The position numbers were made by a program, and so were the translations under genes. A stretch of DNA of 8,874 nucleotides from Chloroflexota bacterium. GTDB taxonomy: Bacteria; Chloroflexota; Ktedonobacteria; Ktedonobacterales; Ktedonobacteraceae. Under the pieces are notes generated by a model. The model worked only from the letters and a program-made list of their open reading frames with translations. It had not been told where the DNA came from and did no database searches. Location: contig DAHVFL010000176.1 of assembly GCA_027316975.1 (NCBI GenBank), positions 1 through 8,874 on the forward strand. Reading direction: 5' to 3'. Shown here in pieces: positions 1 through 6,724 of the stretch (positions are counted from its first letter, which is position 1; every line of letters begins with the position of its first letter).

Positions 1-552
1 CTATATGCATACTGCCAGCAAGCGGATTATTGAATTGCTGGTAGCTGAGGGTATCGGTACACTGGTCATTGGCAAAAACGACGGGTGGAAGCAGAACATA
101 AAGATGGGTAAGCGCACGAATCAGAACTTTGTGCAAATCCCGCACGCTTGTTTCATTGCGATGCTTACCTACAAGGCGGAACTGGTCGGCATTCGCGTCG
201 AGATCACGGAAGAGTCTTATACCAGCAAGCCAGCTTCCTTGACTGTGACTCCTTACCAGTACGCAAGCCCAACGACGACGCAAAATACACCTTTAGTGGG
301 AAACGTATCGAGCGCGCTCTCTATCGCGCATCAAACGGACGGTTCACCAATGCCGGTGTGAACAGCGCGTATAATATAATACGAAAAGTAGCACCTGATG
401 CTTTTCAACAAGTGGAGGGTGTAGAGGATGGTAAAGGGGTGCTTTCATCTCTGGTAGTCCATCCGGTGAGGATTGTCATTCTCCTCACCAGGCCAAAGGG
501 CAAGCATTTGCTGGCGAAAGCAAGCGGTCACGAGAACGCGAGCAATCGCTAG
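1..552 (+). pseudogene. tnpB: TnpB (IS200/IS605-family, IS1341-type) 3' remnant, frameshifted
   Basis: C-terminal part of a TnpB RNA-guided nuclease; the 5' part lies beyond the left edge. Frame 2 reads the RuvC core (GTLVIGKNDGWKQ, then NQNFVQIPHACF, then KAELVGIRVEITEESYTSK, whose E before SYTSK is the RuvC-II region). The rest of the protein is in frame 1: ASFLDCDSLP, then GKRIERALYRASNGRF, then NAGVNSAYNIIRKVAPDAF and VVHPVR, ending at the TAG at 550-552. Adding one base between 229 and 230 (AAG then xCC AGC TTC) joins the frames and restores SYTSK-A-SFLD, so a single-base deletion explains the break. The RuvC-III position, normally NADVN in this family, reads NAGVN (GGT instead of GAT/GAC), so a catalytic Asp also appears lost. 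No tnpA or left end is visible. Family call is secure; inactivity follows from both lesions unless the frameshift is a sequencing error. Confidence 0.9.
463..492 (+). repeat. Hairpin in the tnpB 3' end, possible right-end or omega-RNA relic
   Basis: An 8-bp perfect stem, GGTGAGGA (465-472) with TCCTCACC (482-489), encloses a 9-nt loop. CC at 463-464 can also pair with GG at 491-492 across a bulged A490. A weaker stem follows, TTGCT (508-512) with AGCAA (519-523). IS200/IS605-type elements carry subterminal hairpins at the right end, and the tnpB guide RNA spans the 3' end of the gene and the right end, so the position fits. The end of the element itself cannot be fixed from this sequence. Confidence 0.45.
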
Positions 553-596
553 AAAACGCCATGTTTTTTTGAAACTATAAACGCTTATCGCAGAAT

Positions 597-600
597 GGAG
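597..600 (+). promoter_or_regulatory. Shine-Dalgarno that sets the xfp start at 607
   Basis: GGAG at 597-600 lies 6 nt before the ATG at 607. It overlaps the earlier in-frame ATG at 595, so it cannot serve that codon, and nothing SD-like precedes 595. Confidence 0.75.
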
Positions 601-606
601 AATACA

Positions 607-2964
607 ATGGCAACCATCGATCAAAAGCGGTTAGAGCTGATGAACCGCTACTGGAACGCGGCCAACTATTTAACGGTGGGGCAGATCTATTTACAGGCAA
701 ACCCCATGTTGAGGGAGCCGCTGCGGCCTGAACATATCAAGCCGCGTTTGCTGGGACACTGGGGAACGTCGCCCGGCCTCAGTTTCATCTACGCGCATTT
801 GAACAGGCTCATCCAGGATCATGACGTGAATATGATCTACCTGGCAGGACCAGGGCACGGTGGCCCTGCACTGCTGGCGAATGTGTATCTCGAAGGGACA
901 TACACCGAGGTGTACCCTTACGTCACTCAGGACAGTGAGGGCATGAAACGACTCTTCCGGCAATTTTCGACGCCGGGGGGAGTACCCAGCCACGTCAGCG
1001 TGCCTACGCCCGGCTCTATTCACGAAGGTGGCGAACTGGGCTATGTGCTCGTCCACGCCTTTGGTGCTGCGTTCGACAATCCCGATTTGATTGTAGCGGC
1101 GGTGGTCGGAGATGGCGAAGCAGAGACGGGACCGCTTGAGGGATCGTGGAAAAGCATCAAGTTTTTACATCCCGCGCGAGATGGGGCAGTGTTGCCCATT
1201 TTGCATTTGAATGGGTACAAGATTTCTGGCCCCACCGTTCTGGGTCGCGATACTGACGCGAATGTGCGAAAAATGCTCTCCGGCCATGGCTATGATGTTC
1301 ACTACGTGGAGGGGGACGATCCGATGACCATGCACAGGGCCTTCGCCGAGACATTGGAAACCTGCTACGGGAAAATACGCGCGTACCAGGATGAGGCACG
1401 CTTGCAGGGATTCACGCGAGAAACAGCATGGCCGGCCATTGTGCTGCGCAGCCCGAAAGGATGGACGGGACCTAAAGAGGTTGATGGTCTTCAGATTGAG
1501 GGTACATTCCGTTCGCACCAGGTGCCGGTGGCGGATGTGAAGGACAGGCCGGAACATTTGCAGATACTTGAGCAATGGATGCGCAGTTATCACCCCGAAG
1601 AACTCTTTGATGAAAACGCGCGCCTGATACCCGAACTGGCAGCCCTCGCGCCGGATGGAGAGCGTCGCATGGGGGCTAATCCCCACGCCAACGGGGGCAA
1701 GCTCATGGTGGAGCTGGATATCCCCAACTTCACCGATTACGCGATTGAAGTTCAGAAGCCTGCCACCGTGCATAAGGAGTCAACACGCCAGCTTGGCATG
1801 ATGCTGCGCGACATTTTTACGAGAAATGCTGAACAGCGCAATTTCCGCCTCTTCTGCCCCGATGAAACCAATTCGAATCGCCTGACCAATGTTTTTGAAG
1901 TGGAGAACCGCACGTTTGAGGAACCCATTTTGCCGACGGACGATCATCTTTCGCCCGATGGGCGAGTGATGGAGGTACTGAGCGAGCATCTCTGTCATGG
2001 CTGGTTAGAGGGCTATTTGCTCACGGGTCGGCACGGCATCTTCGCGACGTATGAAAGCTTCGCGCTGGTCTCGGCTTCGATGACGGTGCAGCACACCAAA
2101 TGGCTCGAAGAGGGCATCAAACTGCCGTGGCGCGCTCCCATCTCATCCTTGAATATCCTGCTGACATCAACATGCTGGCGCAACGATCATAACGGGTTCA
2201 GCCACCAGGGGCCTGGTCTGATCGATACAGTGCTGTCTAAGAAAGGGACGGTGGCGCGTATCTATTTGCCGCCGGATGCCAACTGCCTGCTCTCGGTTGC
2301 CGATCACTGCCTGCGCAGCCACGACTACGTCAACCTGATCGTCATTGATAAGCAGCCGCAACTGCAATGGCTTTCCATGACGGATGCCATCGCACACTGC
2401 ACGCGGGGCCTTTCCACCTGGCAGTGGGCCAGCAACGACGAACATGTGGAGCCTGATGTTGTGCTGGCCTGCGCGGGCGATATTCCCACGCTTGAAACGG
2501 TGGCCGCGGCGTGGTGGCTGCGGCATCACCTGCCCGAATTGAAGGTGCGCGTGGTCAACGTGGTGGATTTAATGAAGCTATACCCGCCCTACCTGCACCC
2601 GCATGGCATAGATGATGCCGCCTACATCGAGAGTTTTACAGAAGACAAGCCGGTGGTTTTCGCGTTTCACGGCTATGCGCGGGCCGTGCATGAGATTGTG
2701 CATGGACGCCCCAATACACCGCGCTTCCATGTGCACGGGTTCATGGAAGAAGGCACGACTACCACGCCTTTTGATATGGTCGTGTTGAACCATATGAGCC
2801 GCTATCACCTGTGCATCGAGGCGATGCGACGGGCGACGCGCGTGCGCGGCCTCACCGCGCCCTTGATAGCGGAGTGCAACGATATGCTTGCGCGGCATAC
2901 AGAATACGTGCGGGCGAACCTGGAGGACATGCCAGAAATACGCGACTGGGTGTGGACAGAATAG
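607..2964 (+). CDS. xfp: Phosphoketolase (xylulose-5-phosphate/fructose-6-phosphate)
   Basis: Thiamine-diphosphate enzyme of the cytoplasm that uses inorganic phosphate to cleave xylulose-5-P to glyceraldehyde-3-P plus acetyl-P, or fructose-6-P to erythrose-4-P plus acetyl-P. From the ATG at 607 it has 785 residues, normal for the family. Visible motifs: GHWGTSPGL (His about 51), GPGHGGPA (His about 84), the signature EGGELGY (140-146), the cofactor-binding GDGEAETG (168-175) with Asn about 202 in LNGYKISGP, SPKGWTGPKEVDG, SHQ (His about 304) and ATYESF (Glu about 483). The XFP N-terminal, central and C-terminal regions all look intact. An in-frame ATG at 595 would add four residues but has no ribosome site. 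Dual substrate specificity is usual in the family and cannot be decided here. No acetate kinase gene is adjacent. pckG follows 57 bp later on the same strand with no terminator between. Confidence 0.96.
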   Translation: MATIDQKRLELMNRYWNAANYLTVGQIYLQANPMLREPLRPEHIKPRLLGHWGTSPGLSFIYAHLNRLIQDHDVNMIYLAGPGHGGPALLANVYLEGTYTEVYPYVTQDSEGMKRLFRQFSTPGGVPSHVSVPTPGSIHEGGELGYVLVHAFGAAFDNPDLIVAAVVGDGEAETGPLEGSWKSIKFLHPARDGAVLPILHLNGYKISGPTVLGRDTDANVRKMLSGHGYDVHYVEGDDPMTMHRAFAETLETCYGKIRAYQDEARLQGFTRETAWPAIVLRSPKGWTGPKEVDGLQIEGTFRSHQVPVADVKDRPEHLQILEQWMRSYHPEELFDENARLIPELAALAPDGERRMGANPHANGGKLMVELDIPNFTDYAIEVQKPATVHKESTRQLGMMLRDIFTRNAEQRNFRLFCPDETNSNRLTNVFEVENRTFEEPILPTDDHLSPDGRVMEVLSEHLCHGWLEGYLLTGRHGIFATYESFALVSASMTVQHTKWLEEGIKLPWRAPISSLNILLTSTCWRNDHNGFSHQGPGLIDTVLSKKGTVARIYLPPDANCLLSVADHCLRSHDYVNLIVIDKQPQLQWLSMTDAIAHCTRGLSTWQWASNDEHVEPDVVLACAGDIPTLETVAAAWWLRHHLPELKVRVVNVVDLMKLYPPYLHPHGIDDAAYIESFTEDKPVVFAFHGYARAVHEIVHGRPNTPRFHVHGFMEEGTTTTPFDMVVLNHMSRYHLCIEAMRRATRVRGLTAPLIAECNDMLARHTEYVRANLEDMPEIRDWVWTE

Positions 2965-2965
2965 G

Positions 2966-2995
2966 TAGAGTGAAGCAAGCGAAATATGGTATAAT
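2966..2995 (+). promoter_or_regulatory. Extended -10 promoter for pckG
   Basis: TGGTATAAT at 2987-2995 is a perfect extended -10 (TGn plus consensus TATAAT at 2990-2995). The best -35 is weak (TAGAGT, 2966-2971, 18-bp spacer), as is common for extended -10 promoters. A start near 3002-3004 would leave a leader of only about 20 nt, containing just the GGAGG before pckG. It suggests pckG can be transcribed apart from xfp. Confidence 0.6.
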
Positions 2996-3011
2996 CCACA
3001 CCTGAGACGTT

Positions 3012-3016
3012 GGAGG
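3012..3016 (+). promoter_or_regulatory. Shine-Dalgarno that sets the pckG start at 3022
   Basis: GGAGG at 3012-3016 is 5 nt before the ATG at 3022. The frame is open from a TTG at 3010, but this site overlaps that codon, so ATG 3022 is preferred. Confidence 0.8.
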
Positions 3017-3021
3017 TTTTC

Positions 3022-4863
3022 ATGGATATCCCTGGCTATGTTACCAATGCGAAGTTGCGTTCATGGGTCGAAGAGATGGTTGCGCTGTGCAAACCCGACC
3101 ATGTTCACTGGTGCGATGGCACGCAAGACGAATACGACCGCCTGTGCGAGCAGATGGTCGAGTCCGGCACTTTCATGCGACTCAATGCCGGGAAGCGCCC
3201 CAACAGTTTCCTGACCCGCTCTGATCCCGGCGATGTAGCGCGCGTTGAAGACCGCACGTTCATTTGCTCCCGGCGCAAGATTGACGCTGGCCCGACCAAT
3301 AACTGGGTACACCCAGGGGAGATGAAGGAGACGCTGGCCGGGCTGTTTAACGGCTGTATGCGCGGGCGGACGATGTATGTAATCCCATTCAGCATGGGGC
3401 CGCTCGGTTCGCCAATCGCGCATACCGGTGTCGAACTGACCGATTCACCGTATGTGGCCGTGAGTATGCGCATCATGACTCGTATGGGTCGCGCGGTGTA
3501 TGACGCGCTGGGACACGATGGCGAATTCATCCCGTGTATGCATTCGGTGGGGATGCCGCTCGAACCGGGCCAGCAGGATGTCTCGTGGCCGTGTAACAAA
3601 GAGAACAAATACATAGTGCATTTCCCTGAAGAGCGCGCGATCTGGTCGTATGGCTCCGGTTATGGTGGCAACGCGCTGCTCGGCAAGAAGTGCTTTGCGC
3701 TGCGCATTGCCTCGGTACTGGCGCGCGACGAGGGCTGGCTGGCCGAGCATATGCTGATTCTGGGGGTCGAGAATCCAGAAGGTGAGAAAACCTACGTCGC
3801 CGCGGCCTTTCCAAGCGCCTGCGGTAAGACGAACTTCGCCATGCTCATCCCGCCCGCAGATTTCCAGGAGGAGGGCTGGAAGGTGACTACCGTTGGCGAC
3901 GATATCGCCTGGATTAAGCCTGGGGCAGATGGCAAACTTTACGCGATCAACCCCGAGAGTGGCTTCTTCGGCGTCGCGCCGGGTACAAGCGTGACCTCCA
4001 ACCCGAACGCGATGGCATCGATACGCGCCAACACTATTTTCACAAATGTGGCCCTGACAGACGATGGCGATGTGTGGTGGGAAGGCATGACCGAAGAGCC
4101 ACCGGCCCATCTCATCGATTGGATGGGCCAGGACTGGACGCCCGGCAGCAATCGCAAGGTGGCGCACCCGAACGCGCGCTTCACCGCGCCAATTTCCCAG
4201 TGTCCCGTCATAGACGCGGCAGCCGATGACCCGCAGGGTGTGCCCATCACGGCGTTTATATTCGGCGGGCGTCGCGCTAATACGGTTCCACTGGTTTACC
4301 AGGCGTTCAACTGGAACTATGGCGTTTACGCCGCGGCTACGATGGGTTCAGAGACGACCGCAGCCGCGGCAGGCAAGCTCGGCGAGGTGCGCCGCGATCC
4401 ATTCGCCATGCTGCCGTTCATCGGCTACCACATGGCGGATTACTTCAACCACTGGCTAAATTTTGGGCGGAACCTGCCGAATCCGCCGCGCATCTTCTGC
4501 GTGAACTGGTTTCGACGCGATGCCAACGGCCATTTCCTCTGGCCTGGCTTTGGCGACAATATGCGTATTCTGAAGTGGATTGTCGAGCGGGCGCGCGGGC
4601 GCGCGACAAGCATCGAAAGTCCCATCGGCTGGATGCCGCGCTACGAGGACCTGGATTGGCGTGGGATGCCAGGCTTCTCGCGCCAGCTGTTCAACGAGTT
4701 GATGTCGGTTGATCGCAACGCCTGGCAGCAGGAACTCCTTTCGCACGAGGAGATGTTTATGAAGCTGTATGACCGGCTGCCGAAAGAACTCGTGTTCATT
4801 CGCGAGTTGATCCTCTCCAGCCTGTGGCGTTCCCCGGAACGCTGGGGCCTGGCGCCGGAATAA
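3022..4863 (+). CDS. pckG: Phosphoenolpyruvate carboxykinase (GTP)
   Basis: Catalyses the reversible conversion of oxaloacetate plus GTP to phosphoenolpyruvate, CO2 and GDP, the entry step of gluconeogenesis; in some bacteria it also runs in the anaplerotic direction. The 613 residues match the usual GTP-type length of about 600-620 and exclude the shorter ATP-type enzyme. The diagnostic motif FPSACGKTN is at about 263-271, including the P-loop and the reactive Cys (about 267). Other family blocks are RTFICSRRKIDAGPTNNW near the N-terminus, VGDDIAW (kinase-2 aspartates about 293-294), FIFGGRRANTVPLV and NWFRRDANGHFLWPGFGDN (about 495-513), which contributes to nucleotide binding. No truncation or frameshift is seen. 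It follows xfp by 57 bp and is closed by a strong terminator. An extended -10 promoter in that gap suggests its own transcription. Cytosolic; no signal peptide. Confidence 0.97.
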   Translation: MDIPGYVTNAKLRSWVEEMVALCKPDHVHWCDGTQDEYDRLCEQMVESGTFMRLNAGKRPNSFLTRSDPGDVARVEDRTFICSRRKIDAGPTNNWVHPGEMKETLAGLFNGCMRGRTMYVIPFSMGPLGSPIAHTGVELTDSPYVAVSMRIMTRMGRAVYDALGHDGEFIPCMHSVGMPLEPGQQDVSWPCNKENKYIVHFPEERAIWSYGSGYGGNALLGKKCFALRIASVLARDEGWLAEHMLILGVENPEGEKTYVAAAFPSACGKTNFAMLIPPADFQEEGWKVTTVGDDIAWIKPGADGKLYAINPESGFFGVAPGTSVTSNPNAMASIRANTIFTNVALTDDGDVWWEGMTEEPPAHLIDWMGQDWTPGSNRKVAHPNARFTAPISQCPVIDAAADDPQGVPITAFIFGGRRANTVPLVYQAFNWNYGVYAAATMGSETTAAAAGKLGEVRRDPFAMLPFIGYHMADYFNHWLNFGRNLPNPPRIFCVNWFRRDANGHFLWPGFGDNMRILKWIVERARGRATSIESPIGWMPRYEDLDWRGMPGFSRQLFNELMSVDRNAWQQELLSHEEMFMKLYDRLPKELVFIRELILSSLWRSPERWGLAPE

Positions 4864-4889
4864 AGAGAAATGACTTGCTTTGCTGTGAG

Positions 4890-4928
4890 ACCAGGACGGG
4901 ACTTGCCCCGTCCTGGTGATTTATTTTG
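4890..4928 (+). terminator. Rho-independent terminator after pckG
   Basis: A perfect 11-bp GC-rich stem, ACCAGGACGGG (4890-4900) with CCCGTCCTGGT (4907-4917), has a 6-nt loop and is followed by GATTTATTTTG. It begins 27 nt after the pckG stop and likely ends the xfp-pckG transcripts. Confidence 0.88.
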
Positions 4929-4964
4929 TGTGAAATCTACAGGCAACCTGATACGCAAGCAAGC

Positions 4965-5005
4965 TGGCAATACACTTGACAGGCAGTGTATAATAACCTC
5001 GTCAA
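4965..5005 (+). promoter_or_regulatory. Probable promoter with TATAAT box and flanking TTGAC/GTCAA dyad
   Basis: A consensus TATAAT is at 4989-4994. With an 18-bp spacer its -35 would be TGGCAA (4965-4970), a three-of-six match. A perfect TTGACA (4976-4981) lies only 7 bp upstream of the -10, too close to act as its -35. TTGAC (4976-4980) and GTCAA (5001-5005) form an inverted pair around the -10, which could be an operator; that role is inference. Downstream come a leader of roughly 60 nt and a strong ribosome site for the ORF at 5062. Confidence 0.45.
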
Positions 5006-5061
5006 TGCAGATAAACACTGGCAAACGGCCCGGCGAACACTAAACACTCAAGGAGACTCAT

Positions 5062-5175
5062 ATGCCGCGATACCGGACCACTATCTACTTCAAAACTCTT
5101 CCAAACAACCGGTGGACCGGTAACAATGCGTTAAAGGGATGCGTACCCAATCAACGCGAAATCAGGTCTTTCTGA
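5062..5175 (+). CDS. Small basic ORF, 37 residues, unrecognised
   Basis: ATG at 5062 to TGA at 5173-5175 encodes 37 residues starting MPRYRTTIYFKTL. AAGGAG at 5050-5055 is 6 nt before the ATG, as good as the sites of the large genes, and a TATAAT promoter lies about 70 bp upstream. The peptide is basic (five Arg, two Lys, one Glu, no Asp), with aromatic residues and one Cys, but no hydrophobic segment long enough to span a membrane and no signal peptide. I do not recognise a family. TACCGGACCAC (5071-5081) and GTGGACCGGTA (5112-5122) inside it can form 10 of 11 pairs, so the transcript may fold over the early codons. It could be a real small protein, a leader peptide for the glycosyltransferase 241 bp downstream, or the broken start of a lost gene. 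Confidence 0.4.
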   Translation: MPRYRTTIYFKTLPNNRWTGNNALKGCVPNQREIRSF

Positions 5176-5416
5176 CTCTTTACACTACACATGTGAAACG
5201 GCCCATCTTTCCCGCGCACTGAACGTAGTGTAATCTATCCGTCTTCGATCCACTGGCATACCCAAACCAGGTACAGATGCCTGCAAATTCATTGCATGTC
5301 CTGTGTAATTCCCTCTGGATGAGCGAGGAACGCTGCATGGAAGAATTTGAGGCGTCGGGTACTTAACGCGCAAAATTCATGCTATGAAATCCTGACCCCC
5401 CACTTTAGGAGGTTGT
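5176..5416 (+). other. Non-coding gap between the small ORF and the glycosyltransferase
   Basis: No convincing gene on either strand. Small dyads only: the palindrome CACATGTG (5188-5195), CACT/AGTG (5217-5220 with 5227-5230) and TGCAA/TTGCA (5282-5286 with 5292-5296). A possible extended -10, TGCTATGAA, is at 5380-5388 and AGGAGG at 5407-5412. No terminator with a T run follows the small ORF, so its transcript could reach the glycosyltransferase. Confidence 0.5.
5380..5388 (+). promoter_or_regulatory. Possible extended -10 for the glycosyltransferase
   Basis: TGCTATGAA fits TGn plus a four-of-six TATAAT match. No good -35 is seen at 16-18 bp upstream. Start of transcription would fall around 5395, about 20 nt before the ATG. 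A weak call, supported mainly by position. Confidence 0.25.
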
Positions 5417-6676
5417 ATGCTCAAAGATATGAAAGTGTGTACCATCAGTAAGTATCCTCCCTATATGTCCGGACACTCGTTTGAAGCCCTCTACCAGGGA
5501 AAGGCGCTGCTTGAAATGACGGGCGAGAAACATTACGAAGTCACCTACGACCAGTCCGTCTACGACAAAGCTACGAATTACAATAATTCGCCCGAACTCA
5601 TGTCTGAAGCTGAACAATACCTGAACGTGTACAGAATGTTTGCCGGTGAGCGGGGGAATGTCAAAGTTCTGGATGGCGCGTTAGTAAAAGCCTTCGTTGG
5701 TCAGGTGATAAACCTCATCATCGAGAAGGATATCAACGTGCTTTCAACGTTTTATCTTGATCCACACGCCTACATCGCGAACCAGGCCAAATTATACGCG
5801 CAGGTTGTGCTGGGGAAAAAAGTCATAACCGCACATAAAGCCGTGGGGTCCGATGTGCTGAATTCTATTGCGAACCATCGCACAGACGGAGAAGGAAAAT
5901 TTCTTTTACTCCAGTTGCTCAGCGGAGATATCATGCTGGCGGTCTCGTTGTTCACGAAAGAAAAGATCATCGAGTACGCGCAAGATTTATTGCCGCCGCA
6001 CCTCGTCGAGAAGATTGCTTTAGAAATGAAGGTGTTATACGCGCCGTTCAACAACACATATTTTCTTGAAAGAGATGAAGAGCAACTCTATTCTTTCAAA
6101 AAGAAATTCAAGATACCGGAGGATAGAAAAATAATCTCCTACATCGGCAGGCTCTTCCCCGAAAAAGGAGTGGAAGACTTGCTGGCAGCTTTTATTATTA
6201 TGAAGCAGTACCACCCTGACACCCTGCTAGTCATTGGTGGTCACGGGATTTCTTTAGATGATCTGCAAGAGTATGTCCAGGAACAGAACATTCCGGATGT
6301 CATATTTACCGGTACTGTGAGTAACAGTGAAAAACGGGCGCTCATGCAACTGTCATATGTGGGGGTTATTCCTACGAAACCTGTGCTTAACTTTGTGGAA
6401 ACGCTGTGCATTAGCGCTTTAGAATATCAAGCGGCAGCGGTTCCGCTTATCACGACGCGTGTAGGCGGAGTTCCCGAAGCGGCGGGTTCCCACAGTCTCT
6501 ACTCAAAACACAGTTCGCCAGTTGATCTGGCGGAGAAAATCGCCCTGATGTTTGATGATAAGGTTGATAGACAGGCAATGATCCATAGTGGCATTGAGCA
6601 TGTCAAGCAGTTTAATTACTATACTATAACGCGGACATTTGTCCAATATCTGGAAGAATGCGATCGCTTTTTGTAA
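5417..6676 (+). CDS. Glycosyltransferase family 4 (GT-B fold) protein
   Basis: Predicted retaining glycosyltransferase that moves a sugar from a nucleotide-activated donor to a lipid, glycan or small molecule; donor and acceptor cannot be read from the sequence. 419 residues in two Rossmann-like halves. N-terminal acceptor half: ISKYPPYMSGHS (10-21) and ITAHKAVGSDVLN (137-149), resembling the HGSDV block of GT4 enzymes. C-terminal donor half: YIGRLFPEKGVEDLLAAF (242-259) with the usual Arg245/Lys250 pair, VIGGHG (272-277), FTGTVSNSEK (297-306), and the EX7E motif E328-TLCISAL-E336, followed by GGVPEAAG. No signal peptide or membrane segment. The start is set by AGGAGG at 5407-5412, 4 nt before the ATG; Met5 has no such site. 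The gene is visibly AT-richer than its neighbours (for example 19 G/C in 6061-6120) and has no sugar or polysaccharide genes beside it, so recent acquisition is possible. Confidence 0.9.
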   Translation: MLKDMKVCTISKYPPYMSGHSFEALYQGKALLEMTGEKHYEVTYDQSVYDKATNYNNSPELMSEAEQYLNVYRMFAGERGNVKVLDGALVKAFVGQVINLIIEKDINVLSTFYLDPHAYIANQAKLYAQVVLGKKVITAHKAVGSDVLNSIANHRTDGEGKFLLLQLLSGDIMLAVSLFTKEKIIEYAQDLLPPHLVEKIALEMKVLYAPFNNTYFLERDEEQLYSFKKKFKIPEDRKIISYIGRLFPEKGVEDLLAAFIIMKQYHPDTLLVIGGHGISLDDLQEYVQEQNIPDVIFTGTVSNSEKRALMQLSYVGVIPTKPVLNFVETLCISALEYQAAAVPLITTRVGGVPEAAGSHSLYSKHSSPVDLAEKIALMFDDKVDRQAMIHSGIEHVKQFNYYTITRTFVQYLEECDRFL

Positions 6677-6684
6677 GGAAAGAG

Positions 6685-6713
6685 CCGGGCGCACTGCTGT
6701 GGCGCGCGCCCGG
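6685..6713. terminator. Hairpin between convergent genes, possible two-way terminator
   Basis: CCGGGCGC (6685-6692) pairs perfectly with GCGCCCGG (6706-6713) around a 13-nt loop, in the 48-bp gap between the converging glycosyltransferase and hypE. On the minus strand it is followed by the pyrimidine-rich CTCTTTCCTT, which supports termination of hypE. On the plus strand the tail is poor in T, so stopping there is less certain. Confidence 0.5.
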
Positions 6714-6724
6714 AGCGTGAGTGT

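Noticed and set aside
553..581. xfp promoter (TATAAA at 576-581) and weak terminator-like AAAAC/GTTTT stem with T run at 553-570
   Set aside because: No -35 match at 16-19 bp, and the stem has only one G-C pair; neither is strong enough to list as a feature.
595..606. Earlier xfp start at ATG 595
   Set aside because: The only good Shine-Dalgarno (597-600) overlaps this codon and is correctly spaced for ATG 607.
1165..1773. Long minus-strand ORF inside xfp
   Set aside because: Antisense shadow of a well-supported phosphoketolase; no family motif.
3010..3021. TTG start for pckG
   Set aside because: It lies within the GGAGG ribosome site that serves ATG 3022.
3445..4167. 240-residue minus-strand ORF inside pckG
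   Set aside because: Antisense shadow caused by codon bias of pckG; no ribosome site or motif.
5185..5373. 62-residue minus-strand ORF in the gap
   Set aside because: TTG start, no ribosome site, no recognisable motif.
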